Made by a program: the position numbers and the translations under genes. A stretch of DNA of 49,747 nt, from contig JAIQZQ010000096.1 in NCBI GenBank assembly GCA_021777105.1, positions 1-49,747 on the forward strand. Reading direction: 5' to 3'. Positions 34,528-42,552 of this stretch are shown one piece after another. The notes beneath the pieces were generated by a model. The model had not been told where the DNA came from. It did no database searches and saw nothing but the letters and a program-made list of their open reading frames with translations. This DNA is from Candidatus Anammoxibacter sp. GTDB taxonomy: Bacteria > Planctomycetota > Brocadiia > Brocadiales > Anammoxibacteraceae. Numbering within the stretch: position 1 is the stretch's first letter; each line of letters begins with the position of its first letter.

Positions 34528-35421
34528 ATGAACAAATTGCTTGTAACCGGAGTAAGCGGGTTTTTAGGGCCTCATATTTGCCGGGCCGCGTTAGAGTCGT
34601 GGTCTGTTTACGGCACGGTTTGCGCCAATAACGCTGAAATTGCCGGTGTAAATATTGCGCGGATAGATTTAACAAATTACGCGGAACTAAAGAAATTGTT
34701 CGCCGATGTCGGCCCCGACGCAGTTGTCCATGCGGCGGCAATATCGCAAGCCAACATTTGCCAAAACGAGCGCTCAATATCGGGAAAAACTAATGTGGAC
34801 GCTTCAATAAATATTGCAAAATTGTGCGCGGATTTGGCCATACCCTGTGTTTTCACGTCAACCGACCTTGTGTTTGACGGTGAAAATGCTCCTTATAATG
34901 AAAACTCGCCTGTTAATCCTATCAATATATACGGAGAACAAAAAGCAATGGCTGAAGCCGGCATGGCTGCGGCCTGCCCCGACCTTGCAATATGCCGGCT
35001 TGCTCTTATGTTCGGCAAGGGAACGCCTGCTTCCGGCAGTTTCCTGCAACATATGATAAAAGCCGCTCAAAATGGGGACGAGTTAGGATTATTTGTGGAC
35101 GAGTTTAGAACGCCTGTAAATGTTAATATTGCGGTTAAAGGCATCCTGCTCTCTCTTGAGAAGCCAAATGGAATAGCGCATTTGGGCGGGCTTGATCGCA
35201 TATCACGCTACGATTTTGGGAAACTGCTAATGAAAACAATGGGCCGCGATAGCTCAAACATAAAACCGCTCCGGCTAAATGAATCAAAAATGCCTGCGCC
35301 AAGACCCCGAGATGTTTCTTTTGATATTTCTAAAGCCATGTCTATGGGTATAAAACCCCTGCCGATAGCCGAAGAGCTTGAGAGCGTTATTAAACCATGG
35401 AAAACAGTGATAGGCAGTTAA
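34528..35421 (+). CDS. RmlD-like NAD(P)-dependent sugar-nucleotide reductase
   Basis: 297 residues, an extended short-chain dehydrogenase of the dTDP-4-dehydrorhamnose reductase type. The Rossmann motif is GVSGFLG (8-14); VVHAAAISQ, STDLVFDGENAPY and the catalytic YGEQK follow, typical of RmlD, with a C-terminal region PRPRDVSFDISKA as in that family. The exact substrate cannot be read from sequence; rmlA, B and C are not nearby, so a role outside rhamnose synthesis is possible. GAGAG overlaps the end of the upstream receiver-phosphatase gene, 11 bases away, so the two form an operon. Confidence 0.82.
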   Translation: MNKLLVTGVSGFLGPHICRAALESWSVYGTVCANNAEIAGVNIARIDLTNYAELKKLFADVGPDAVVHAAAISQANICQNERSISGKTNVDASINIAKLCADLAIPCVFTSTDLVFDGENAPYNENSPVNPINIYGEQKAMAEAGMAAACPDLAICRLALMFGKGTPASGSFLQHMIKAAQNGDELGLFVDEFRTPVNVNIAVKGILLSLEKPNGIAHLGGLDRISRYDFGKLLMKTMGRDSSNIKPLRLNESKMPAPRPRDVSFDISKAMSMGIKPLPIAEELESVIKPWKTVIGS

Positions 35422-35433
35422 TCACCATCCGGC

Positions 35434-35537
35434 TAGGGTAGGGGACGGCTTTAGCCTCTCCGTCAAAGATGCGCCATTAATCGTCATTGTTTTTAAAATG
35501 AATCATAAAAAGGGAGACTAAAGTCTCCCCTACCCGC
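35434..35537. repeat. Inverted-repeat element with GGGTAGGGGA ends
   Basis: GGGTAGGGGACGGCTTTAGC at the left and AGACTAAAGTCTCCCCTACC at the right are inverted partners about 60 bases apart, a short MITE-like unit. A related sequence (GACTTTAGTCAGGGAGGCT) follows the hybrid kinase near 18829. Confidence 0.5.
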
Positions 35538-35625
35538 TTCGCGCCCCGCGCCTTGCTCTTTGCTCTTCACGCTCAGCTCTTTTCGCTACGCGCTTTGCGC
35601 CCCGGGCCTTGCTTTTTGATTGACA
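35538..35625. repeat. CTTTGCGCC low-complexity repeat, inverted copy at 39090
   Basis: GCGCCTTGCTCTTTGCTCTT and GCTACGCGCTTTGCGCC recur inverted at about 39090-39140 (GGCGCAGAGCGCAAAGAGCA). The two copies bracket the cobalt transport operon in opposite orientation. No coding function is seen. Confidence 0.5.
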
Positions 35626-35700
35626 AACCACAAGCGCTCAAAGTAGAATTTTAACGTTTATTTATAATTAATCGCTCTTTATCAAATTAACGTATTACAG

Positions 35701-35957
35701 GCTTCTTCTTTTCAGTTGTTTGAGAAGAAGATAGGGAATCCTTTATCCTCTTTATAAGAGGAGGTTAGGGCCGGACGGTTGTAAATTCGGCCATGCAAGG
35801 AGCGGGCCCGCCGCTGTAACCGGGGACAACGCCGCAATATCCACTGCCGTGTTTTAACATGGCGGGAAGGGGCGGTTGAGAGGACGATCCGGGAGCCAGA
35901 AGACCTGCCTGTAATGCCATTATACGCGTTATCTTCAACGGCAACGAGGATAAGGGC
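35701..35957 (+). promoter_or_regulatory. Cobalamin (B12) riboswitch
   Basis: The conserved core is clear: TAGGGAATCC near 35732, GAGCGGGCCCGCCGCTGTAA (35802 onward) followed by CCGGGG, a GGCGGGAAGG segment, and the closing GGAGCCAGAAGACCTGCCTG (from about 35892). CTTTATCCTC (35741-35750) can pair with GAGGATAAGG (35946-35955). Cobalamin riboswitches shut off B12 synthesis and cobalt uptake genes when adenosylcobalamin is plentiful. A terminator lies 100 bases on and the cobalt transporter genes follow, so control by premature termination is likely. Confidence 0.93.
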
Positions 35958-36055
35958 CTTGGGAAATAACAAAATGCATTATTTCTTTCCTGTGGCCCCT
36001 AAAGGTTTTAACGATGATTTAGACCCCGGTCTTTAATCTCCGGTTATAAAACTAA

Positions 36056-36094
36056 AACCCCATGTCTTTGTTCTTAAAGGCATGGGGTTTTTTT
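36056..36094 (+). terminator. Riboswitch-controlled intrinsic terminator
   Basis: AACCCCATG and CATGGGGTT form a 9-bp stem, extended by CTTT/AAAG, followed by seven T residues. Its position between the riboswitch and cbiM suggests that it is the expression platform's off switch. Confidence 0.8.
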
Positions 36095-36348
36095 GTTGGA
36101 TTTTAGCCTGAATCGCGCGAAAGAGAGAAACAACAAGCCCTTCTGGTTCCCAAGCCCATGCTTGGGAATCGGAAATTCAAGAAGCCTCCTGCTTCGTGTA
36201 TAAAAGAACGCCATATACGCTCACGAACGCGAAGCTGGGACTTCTCGAATTTTTTCACTCCCAAACTGGGGTTTAGGAGCGAGATGAAGATTATTTTTTA
36301 TAATTACCCACTGGTTGGTTCAAACCAGGCCACAAGGAGTCAATTAGT
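36095..36348. other. Leader segment of cbiM with small palindromes
   Basis: Contains a GGTTCCCAAGC / GCTTGGGAA hairpin (about 36147-36172) and a TTCAAGAAGCC-type repeat. The phrase ACGCGAAGCTGGG near 36228 recurs near 48348. It ends with AAGGAG about 10 bases before the cbiM start. No gene is seen. Confidence 0.5.
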
Positions 36349-37104
36349 ATGCGGTTAAGGTTGTATGCTCTAATCTGTTTTGTTTTTTTACTGATGTTTT
36401 TTGTTCCCGCAAGCCCGTTATATGCCATGCATATAACCGAAGGGATATTGCCGCCCCAATGGGTAGGCATTTGGTTCGGCGTTTCAATGCCGTTTGTCGG
36501 AATCGGCATATATAATGTAAAACAGAAGAAAAAGATAACGCCAAGTTACGTGCCGTTGGTGGGCATGTTGGGCGCGGCGGTGTTTGTCTTTTCATGTTTC
36601 CCAATACCGGTCATAGCCTTAAACGGCATGGCCACATCGCACCCTTGCGGCACGGGGCTCAGCGCAATATTGTTGGGGCCGTTTGTCAGCGTATTGGTAG
36701 CGGCAATAGCGTTGCTTATCCAGGCCTTGTTCCTTGCACATGGAGGATTGACCACACTTGGCGGCAACATCTTTTCAATGGGTATTTTAGGCTCGTTTTC
36801 AGGATATTTTATTTTCAGGCTGGCGCAGAAATCGGGGCTAAAACTGTTTTGGTGCGGCTTTCTTGCCGGGGTTGTTTCCGACCTGTTTACATATCTCGGA
36901 ACGTCTATTGAACTCGGCTTTCTTGTAATCGGCAAGGAGGGCTCTTTTTTAAAAGCAACAGCAGAGATATTCGGCGTGTTTATGCTCACATCGCAAGGGG
37001 TGGTGTGCGTAATTGAAGGCATCGTTGTGGGCCTGATAATATCATTTGTTCATAAAAGGAAACCTGAAATACTTACGCAATTGGGAGTTATTAAAAATGG
37101 ATAA
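36349..37104 (+). CDS. cbiM: CbiM, substrate-capture component of the cobalt ECF transporter
   Basis: 251 residues. A hydrophobic N-terminal segment ends in ASPLYAMHITEG; after signal cleavage the mature protein would begin near the Met-His that binds Co2+ in CbiM, and HITEGILPP is the family signature. Six or so further hydrophobic segments follow (for example VAAIALLIQALFLAHGGLTTLGGN with the conserved HGG). AAGGAG precedes the ATG by about 10 bases. It is the first gene after the B12 riboswitch and overlaps the next gene by 8 bases. Confidence 0.94.
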   Translation: MRLRLYALICFVFLLMFFVPASPLYAMHITEGILPPQWVGIWFGVSMPFVGIGIYNVKQKKKITPSYVPLVGMLGAAVFVFSCFPIPVIALNGMATSHPCGTGLSAILLGPFVSVLVAAIALLIQALFLAHGGLTTLGGNIFSMGILGSFSGYFIFRLAQKSGLKLFWCGFLAGVVSDLFTYLGTSIELGFLVIGKEGSFLKATAEIFGVFMLTSQGVVCVIEGIVVGLIISFVHKRKPEILTQLGVIKNG

Positions 37105-37447
37105 ACTGCCGTTTAAACAAAAAATCGCGTTATATCTATGCGCCATGTTTGTTTTGACCGGGCTCTGTTCGCCTTTATTATTTGCCGAAACAGAACCCGG
37201 CATTGTGGACGAAACATCTGTTGAAACGGAAAAACCGGAAGCGTGGACGGGCATTGACGTTAGCATTGTGGGCAAATACGCGACTAAATATGGGCGGCCT
37301 CCCAGGGATCCTTATATTAATACCGACCAGGGCGATCTGCTGCTCTTTGTGTTTACTCTGGCCGGAGTGATAGGCGGTTTTGTAATGGGATTTAACGCCC
37401 GCAAACTATTTTTTGAAAAACAACCCACAGACTCAACGGAAAAATAA
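37097..37447 (+). CDS. CbiN-like small membrane protein of the cobalt transporter
   Basis: 116 residues with an N-terminal hydrophobic helix ending in a signal-like CSPLLFAE and a C-terminal helix (LLFVFTLAGVIGGFVMGF). Between them lies a short acidic periplasmic segment. Position and two-helix layout match CbiN, which loads metal with CbiM, but the sequence lacks motifs that I would call diagnostic, so the assignment is mainly from context. The ATG at 37097 overlaps the cbiM stop and has GGGAG about 10 bases upstream; a longer frame would lie inside cbiM. Confidence 0.6.
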   Translation: MDKLPFKQKIALYLCAMFVLTGLCSPLLFAETEPGIVDETSVETEKPEAWTGIDVSIVGKYATKYGRPPRDPYINTDQGDLLLFVFTLAGVIGGFVMGFNARKLFFEKQPTDSTEK

Positions 37448-37448
37448 C

Positions 37449-38240
37449 ATGGGCTTTATACATCACACATTTTCAGACATTTACGCTAACCGCGACAATT
37501 GGTTGACCAGACTTGATGCCAGGGTAAAGATGTTTTACCTTGCCGCCATGCTTGCGCTTAACCTGTTTGCGAAAAACGCATGCGTATCAGCCGCCTTTCT
37601 CCTGTTTTCATTAATATTGCTAAGCTCGATAAGGACGCCTGTTTTGGCAATATTAAAAAGCATGGTTCTGCCCCTATCTCTTGCTTTTCTAATAATGATA
37701 ATCAAAGGACTGCACGAAGGTGAAAAGCAGTGGTTTGCCTTTTCCATTGCCGGCCTGGATATTGTTTTTAAGGAGGAGGGGTTGCGTAGCGGGCTGCTTA
37801 TTTGCGGAAAGGTGCTGGGCGGGATGTCGCTGGTTGTGTTGCTTGCATTTACAACAACAATCAGCAGGTTAACCGCCGGGTTGGCCTGGATGCGGACGCC
37901 GAATACGGTTGTAGAGCTTATCTCTTTTATGTGGCGATATATCTTTCTGATGCTGGACGAGGCGTCAACAATGCGCAACGCGCAGAAGGCGCGTTTAGGC
38001 TATGTTTCAATTTCAGGCGTTGTAAAATCGCTTGGCATTCTTGGCGGCGCGCTTATTATGCGCGCGTTTGACAGGGCGGAGCGAACCCACGACGCCATGC
38101 GTATCAGAGGCTATAACGGCGAAACAAAAACAGTGTTTTATTTGCAGCCGTTAAGGCTTAAGGAATACGTCCTGTTTACGGGCGTGGCTTCAATGTTGCC
38201 GGTTCATTTTTACGCGGGAAACATGCAGATATGGCTATAA
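37449..38240 (+). CDS. cbiQ: CbiQ, transmembrane (EcfT) component of the cobalt transporter
   Basis: 263 residues with several hydrophobic helices and, near the C terminus, the coupling helices AQKARLGY and AMRIRGYNGE; the second carries the A-R-G motif by which EcfT proteins contact the ATPase. It starts one base after the previous stop, and its own stop overlaps the cbiO start. A longer frame extends upstream into the CbiN-like gene and is rejected. The membrane protein joins CbiM to the CbiO ATPase. Confidence 0.9.
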   Translation: MGFIHHTFSDIYANRDNWLTRLDARVKMFYLAAMLALNLFAKNACVSAAFLLFSLILLSSIRTPVLAILKSMVLPLSLAFLIMIIKGLHEGEKQWFAFSIAGLDIVFKEEGLRSGLLICGKVLGGMSLVVLLAFTTTISRLTAGLAWMRTPNTVVELISFMWRYIFLMLDEASTMRNAQKARLGYVSISGVVKSLGILGGALIMRAFDRAERTHDAMRIRGYNGETKTVFYLQPLRLKEYVLFTGVASMLPVHFYAGNMQIWL

Positions 38241-39088
38241 TTGAAGCTATTAACATAAAACACAAATACCATGACGGCACCCTTGCTTTGCAAGGCGTCA
38301 AACTCTGCGTTTATAGCGGCGAACTTCTTGCCGTTCTCGGGCCAAACGGTTCGGGAAAAACAACGGTTTTAAAACACCTGATAGGTTTGCTTAAACCTTC
38401 TGAAGGCGAAGTGATTTTAGAAGGCAAACCGTTAAAAAAATATCCATCTAAAGAAGTTTTTCAAAAAGTAGGCATGGTTTTTCAGGATCCGAATGACCAA
38501 CTGTTTGCCCCTACCGTCTGGGAAGACGTGGCTTACGGCCCATCAAACCTTGGCCTTGAAAAAGATGAAGTCGAGCGCAGGGTTGAAGAGTCGTTGGAGC
38601 TGACCGGCATGTCGCATTGCGCGCAGAAAGGCGTAAACGCCTTAAGTTTTGGACAAAAAAAACGAGTGTGCATTGCCGGCGCGCTTGCAATGAAACCGGA
38701 AATCCTTTTAATGGACGAGCCAACATGCGGTCTTGACCCATCCGGCGTCAACAATCTAATGAGTCTGCTTAAAGAGTTAAACAACCTGCGCGGCCTGACA
38801 ATTGTAATGTCAACAAACTGTGTTGATCTCGTGCCCGTCTACATGGACCGCCTGGCAATCATGCATCAGGGAGCTATTTTAAAGGTAGGCAACCCGGAAG
38901 AGGTGTTTTCGGAAGAAGATATAATTAAACAAGCCAGCCTTGACCTGCCGCAAGTAGCCCAACTAATGCACATCCTGCGAAACAAAGACAATGTCCCCAT
39001 GGACAAACTCCCCCTTACAGTAAGCCAGGCGCGTGATTTCCTGGCGCAACGAATAACCGGCAACACAAGCAGGTTGAATGTTGCTTGA
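38231..39088 (+). CDS. cbiO: CbiO, ATPase of the cobalt transporter, with altered H-loop
   Basis: 285 residues, an ABC ATPase: Walker A GPNGSGKTT (about 36-44), Q-loop VFQDPNDQLF, signature LSFGQKKRV, Walker B ILLMDEPTCGLDP. The switch region reads STNCVDLVP where CbiO proteins normally read STHDVDLVP, so both the H-loop histidine and the following Asp are changed. That histidine is important for hydrolysis in ABC ATPases. The rest of the protein is intact and the start overlaps the cbiQ stop by 10 bases. It is the last gene of the operon. Confidence 0.9.
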   Translation: MAIIEAINIKHKYHDGTLALQGVKLCVYSGELLAVLGPNGSGKTTVLKHLIGLLKPSEGEVILEGKPLKKYPSKEVFQKVGMVFQDPNDQLFAPTVWEDVAYGPSNLGLEKDEVERRVEESLELTGMSHCAQKGVNALSFGQKKRVCIAGALAMKPEILLMDEPTCGLDPSGVNNLMSLLKELNNLRGLTIVMSTNCVDLVPVYMDRLAIMHQGAILKVGNPEEVFSEEDIIKQASLDLPQVAQLMHILRNKDNVPMDKLPLTVSQARDFLAQRITGNTSRLNVA

Positions 39089-39248
39089 AGGCGCAGAGCG
39101 CAAAGAGCAGAGCGCGTAGCAAAGCAGCGCTGAGAGCATGTGATTTTTGCAAAACAGCTTTTCGCTTTTACCGCTTTTGCCTTTACTGATTACTGATTAC
39201 CGATCACCTATTACCTGCTTTTTGCAAACTGCCAACTGATTTTCGCTA

Positions 39249-40484
39249 TTAATACAAAAAACCAAATAGCCATAACGGTATTTTATTGCCGACACCTATC
39301 TCTATTTCATCCAGGGCGAGGTACGAATCAGGCATATTGCTTATCTGACTATACCCCTTCCCTTTGCCTCCCACTTCAAAAGTAAAAGCATCCTCAACAA
39401 AAAAATCCCCACGTTTAGAAGCTTTTATATCATGAAAAGCGCTGATTGTATTAATAAAGAAATTTTCTCTTAAATTGCCTTTTTCCAATTTCTTCTCTGA
39501 GCCTACCGCATGCATAAGATTGGTGTTATTTAAATAAATTTTTTCAGGTTTTTCCAGGCCTTTTAAAGAGCTTCCTTTTTTAGACAAAGTTAGAATTATC
39601 CTGCCGTCTTCCAGATGTTTCAGATAGTTTTTTAAAGTGCGCTCGTCGCCAATATCCAGACAATTTTTCAGGTTTCTCATATCAGGCGTAAAAGGGACTG
39701 ATTCCGCTATTACTGAAATCAATCTCTTTATCTTTTTTAACCCGGCCCCATTTAATCCCGGACAAATTGCCAACAAATCATTTTCCACAGTCGCATGTAT
39801 ATTTTGTTCAAGCGTTATATAAAATAGATTCTTATCCTCAAATTCGCAAAAGTAAGGATAACATCCATATTTAAGATATTCTTTAAATAAAGGAAGTATT
39901 TTCAACTTTTTATCCTCTATTTTTTCTATAATGGCTTTTGCAATTAATTGATGTTGATTTAAAATTTCCTCAAGGCTATATTCATTGAAATCAATTGTAA
40001 GATTAAATTCCAAAAACTCCCTAAACGACATCTCATGCATATTATAAACAATAGCCCTTCTGCTAAGGTCGTGACTACCTCTATATATCTCCAAAGTTGA
40101 ACTTCCCGAAGCAATTATCTTTAATAGAGGAAAGGTATCATTAATACTCTTTAATTCTTTAGACCATGCGGGATATTTATGAATTTCATCAAAACATATA
40201 AGTTTACCCCCCTGTTTCACAAACTCTTCCGTTATCTCATATAAAGAGTGATTGCCTACCAAAAAGTGGTCTGATTGCACATAGAGAGCTTCTTTGCTAA
40301 AAATATCATCATGTATATAATTTAGCAAAAATTGTATAACCGCAGTAGTCTTCCCTACACCCTTAGCCCCAATAATAATTGAAAAACGGTTATCCAATGA
40401 ATATTTTTTCAAAAAATAGCGCTTAAACACCTTGTTATTGTTTTGAATAAACGTGTGACTTAACTTAAAAAGCTCATCCATCAT
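39249..40484 (-). CDS. COG1373-type AAA ATPase with DUF4143-like domain (no. 3)
   Basis: 411 residues. Walker A IIGAKGVGKTTAV (about 37-49), Walker B KLICFDEIHKYPAW, ASGSSTLEI sensor, a winged-helix-like segment (CLDIGDERTLKNYLKHLED) and a C-terminal DUF4143-like part with NLRENFFINTI and FEVGGKGKGYS. The charged core of the last part is more diverged than in the copies at 6228 and 31650. I chose the ATG at 40484, with GGTGGGGTGG just upstream; a longer frame begins with TTG inside the -10 region and is unlikely. Function unknown. Confidence 0.85.
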   Translation of the reverse strand: MMDELFKLSHTFIQNNNKVFKRYFLKKYSLDNRFSIIIGAKGVGKTTAVIQFLLNYIHDDIFSKEALYVQSDHFLVGNHSLYEITEEFVKQGGKLICFDEIHKYPAWSKELKSINDTFPLLKIIASGSSTLEIYRGSHDLSRRAIVYNMHEMSFREFLEFNLTIDFNEYSLEEILNQHQLIAKAIIEKIEDKKLKILPLFKEYLKYGCYPYFCEFEDKNLFYITLEQNIHATVENDLLAICPGLNGAGLKKIKRLISVIAESVPFTPDMRNLKNCLDIGDERTLKNYLKHLEDGRIILTLSKKGSSLKGLEKPEKIYLNNTNLMHAVGSEKKLEKGNLRENFFINTISAFHDIKASKRGDFFVEDAFTFEVGGKGKGYSQISNMPDSYLALDEIEIGVGNKIPLWLFGFLY

Positions 40485-40501
40485 AATCCACCCCACCATA
40501 A

Positions 40502-40585
40502 AATAGTAATACAATACTAATATTTAGCAATTTATTAGGAACCAAATACTATTTTAAACAAATACATTAGTAATGCAATACTAAT
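40502..40585 (-). promoter_or_regulatory. Three iterated palindromes (32-bp period) at the ATPase no. 3 promoter
   Basis: ATTAGTAATGCAATACTAAT at 40566-40585 has perfect 7-bp arms. AATAGTAATACAATACTAAT at 40502-40521 matches it at 18 of 20 bases. A third, weaker site at 40534-40553 matches at 15 of 20. The three starts are exactly 32 bp apart. On the minus strand TTGCTA (40530-40525), 16 bases and TACTAT (40508-40503) form a possible promoter, so the nearest site covers the -10 and spacer. The even spacing puts all sites on one face of the helix, as for a cooperatively bound repressor. Confidence 0.65.
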
Positions 40586-41353
40586 TTCAGAGGTTTAAAC
40601 ATGTGTAGGACTACAAAACGTGCAAAAAACAAAACTTATCTATGAAAAACGTGATATTATTCGTTTTTTTTTCTGCCAAAAAAGTGAAATAATTCTTTAG
40701 ATTTCTCACTTTCACTGAGAGAGTAAGGGAGATTCGAATAACATAAACCACAAACCTCCTTTCTAAAAAGAGGGGAACGAGGGGAGTGTAAAGTCTCAAT
40801 AAAAACATGGTAATTTAAATTAACGCCTGCGGTAGACTCTTTACTACTAACCGCCCACAAAGGGCTAAATATGGTGCACATTAACCGGGGAAAAATCAGA
40901 GGGCAAGTTTAGTTTGTATGCAACAAACCAGTCCTAAATTAAAACTTAGGGTCTGCGCCCTCTTCATCTGTTATTTCGGAAGTAATATCTGTGCCTATTT
41001 AGAGTCTTGCAGTCAAAAAGCGATTTGCCCCCTTTGGTTTTTCTAATGTCATATGTGGTTCAAGTCTCCAGACTTGAACCAACTCGCGCTACCGGATCAC
41101 TCCAATCATGGCAAACGCGGGACGTTTCCTCGTATATTTACCGATAAACATCTGTTTTACCATTGACTAATATTGCGCTACAAGCAATAATAATTTTAAG
41201 ACCGGTCACTGAAATTTTAGACCCTGAAGAAAATGTTGGCTCTACAACATCCCATAGATAAAATCAGGAGTTTAATGCAGAATAAAATACGAGTCTTGAA
41301 TAGGGACTACCAATCTATACTCTAAATAGCGCAAGTAAGAAAGAGAGGGTAAT
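40586..41353. repeat. Repeat-rich gap with a decayed coding repeat and a perfect palindrome
   Basis: A 110-base repeat (about 40933-41042) matches two further copies at 42553-42661 and 42664-42770. On the minus strand all three contain the phrase ITDE(D/E)G, so they look like remains of a protein repeat. At 41056-41081 a TGGTTCAAGTCT arm meets its exact inverse across CC, a perfect copy of the palindrome also found near 918, 1128 and 42122. The left half (40.6-40.9 kb) has no recognised content. Confidence 0.55.
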
Positions 41354-41593
41354 ATGGAGAATATTACTATTTCCATGTTTAAATCAAGCTGTCTTAAATC
41401 ATTGGAAAAAGTCAAGAACACAGGAAAACCTTTATTGATTACCAAAAAAGGAGCGCCAATGGCATTAGTTTCACCTCCACCTTGCGCGAAAAAAAAGAAA
41501 ACATTGTTCGGCGCAATGAAAGGGACAATAGAAATTTGTGGAGATATAGTTAGCCCGCTTCCTGAAGAGGATTGGGAGGCTCTAAAAAAATGA
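41354..41593 (+). CDS. Phd/YefM-type antitoxin
   Basis: 79 residues. The N-terminal part, ISMFKSSCLKSLEKVKNTGK followed by LLITKKGAPMALV, is the typical Phd fold that binds DNA and the toxin's partner region; the C-terminal tail (PLPEEDWEAL) would wrap the toxin. It overlaps the PIN toxin start by ATGA, the classical order of a type II module in which the antitoxin is made first. A GAGAGGG lies 5-10 bases before the ATG. Confidence 0.85.
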   Translation: MENITISMFKSSCLKSLEKVKNTGKPLLITKKGAPMALVSPPPCAKKKKTLFGAMKGTIEICGDIVSPLPEEDWEALKK

Positions 41594-41982
41594 AAATACT
41601 TCTTGATACACATATCTGGATATGGAATCTTGCCGGGGCAGAGGAACTACCTGTGCATTTTAAGGAAATCATAGAAGATGAAGAGAATGAAATTTGGCTT
41701 TCACCAATTTCTGTTTGGGAAACAATTGTTTTAGGCGAAAAAGGGAAAATCAAGTTGAAACCGGAACCTACTCAATGGGTGCGAAAGGCTTTAAAAATCA
41801 ATGATACAAAAGAAGCTCCGATAGATATTGAAATTGCAATAAAAAGCAGAGAATTGATCCTGCCTCATCAAGATCCTGCCGATCGCTTATTAGCGGCAAC
41901 ATCCCTTGTTTGTGGATTACAATTAGCAACGGTCGACAAGGTTTTGTTGAAAGCTAAATGGCTGCCAACTCTTCCTCTATAA
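41590..41982 (+). CDS. PIN-domain toxin (VapC-like ribonuclease)
   Basis: 130 residues. The four acidic residues of PIN nucleases are visible: Asp6 in LLDTHIW, Glu44 in SVWETIVLGEKGK, Asp98 in HQDPADRLLAATS and Asp116 in LATVDKVL. Such toxins cut RNA, often initiator tRNA, until bound by the antitoxin. I chose the ATG at 41590, which overlaps the antitoxin stop; a longer frame from 41572 lies within the antitoxin gene. Both catalytic residues and length look intact, so the pair is probably functional. Confidence 0.88.
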   Translation: MKILLDTHIWIWNLAGAEELPVHFKEIIEDEENEIWLSPISVWETIVLGEKGKIKLKPEPTQWVRKALKINDTKEAPIDIEIAIKSRELILPHQDPADRLLAATSLVCGLQLATVDKVLLKAKWLPTLPL

Positions 41983-42552
41983 CCTGACCTAAGTTTGAAC
42001 TGTTTTCAGAGAAACCAACTACTCCTAACACACAACTTTGGTTGCCAAATCGATTAACAATGAGCAGCCTCCCAACTTAAAAAATGGGAACGAGGGGTGT
42101 GTAAATTTGATATAACCCCAGTTGGTTCAAGTCTCACGCCTTGAACTTTCATGACCTAAACTTTACTCCGTAAAGGATTTGGAATAAACTTCCGCTTATA
42201 TTTCACGCGCAATGGGGCATTTAGGGGACCGTTTTTTTAATAAGCGCTTTAAAGGAATAAATCACTACTAAATTCAAGGATTTTATAACAAATCAAATAG
42301 AGAGAAGCGCTGGCATCATTGTCTGTGTTTCAACTAATCACAGACAGAATACCCGCGCCACTTACAATCACCATTTTAGTAGGTTAAGAAATTTCTGAGC
42401 GCCCAATTGCGCAAGAATCCTATTTCCTTAAGGCCCGGCAAACAGCTTCAGATTCTACCCCTTATGGCCTAAACATTATCTTTAAAAGCCGGTTGCAGAT
42501 ACTGCCGTTTTCAACGCAAAATGTTACAGCCTCTTTTATAGGCAACAAACCA
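41983..42552. other. Gap after the toxin gene; partial palindrome only
   Basis: One degraded copy of the TGGTTCAAGTC palindrome lies at about 42122-42155. TTGAACTGTTTTCAGAGAAA near 41994 recurs in part near 42785. On the minus strand, from about 42475 rightwards, the sequence begins to read as the tail of a decayed coding repeat. Nothing else was recognised. Confidence 0.45.

Noticed and set aside
37046..37096. Longer start for the CbiN-like protein
   Set aside because: It would overlap cbiM by nearly 60 bases and adds residues before the signal-like helix; the ATG at 37097 has a better context.
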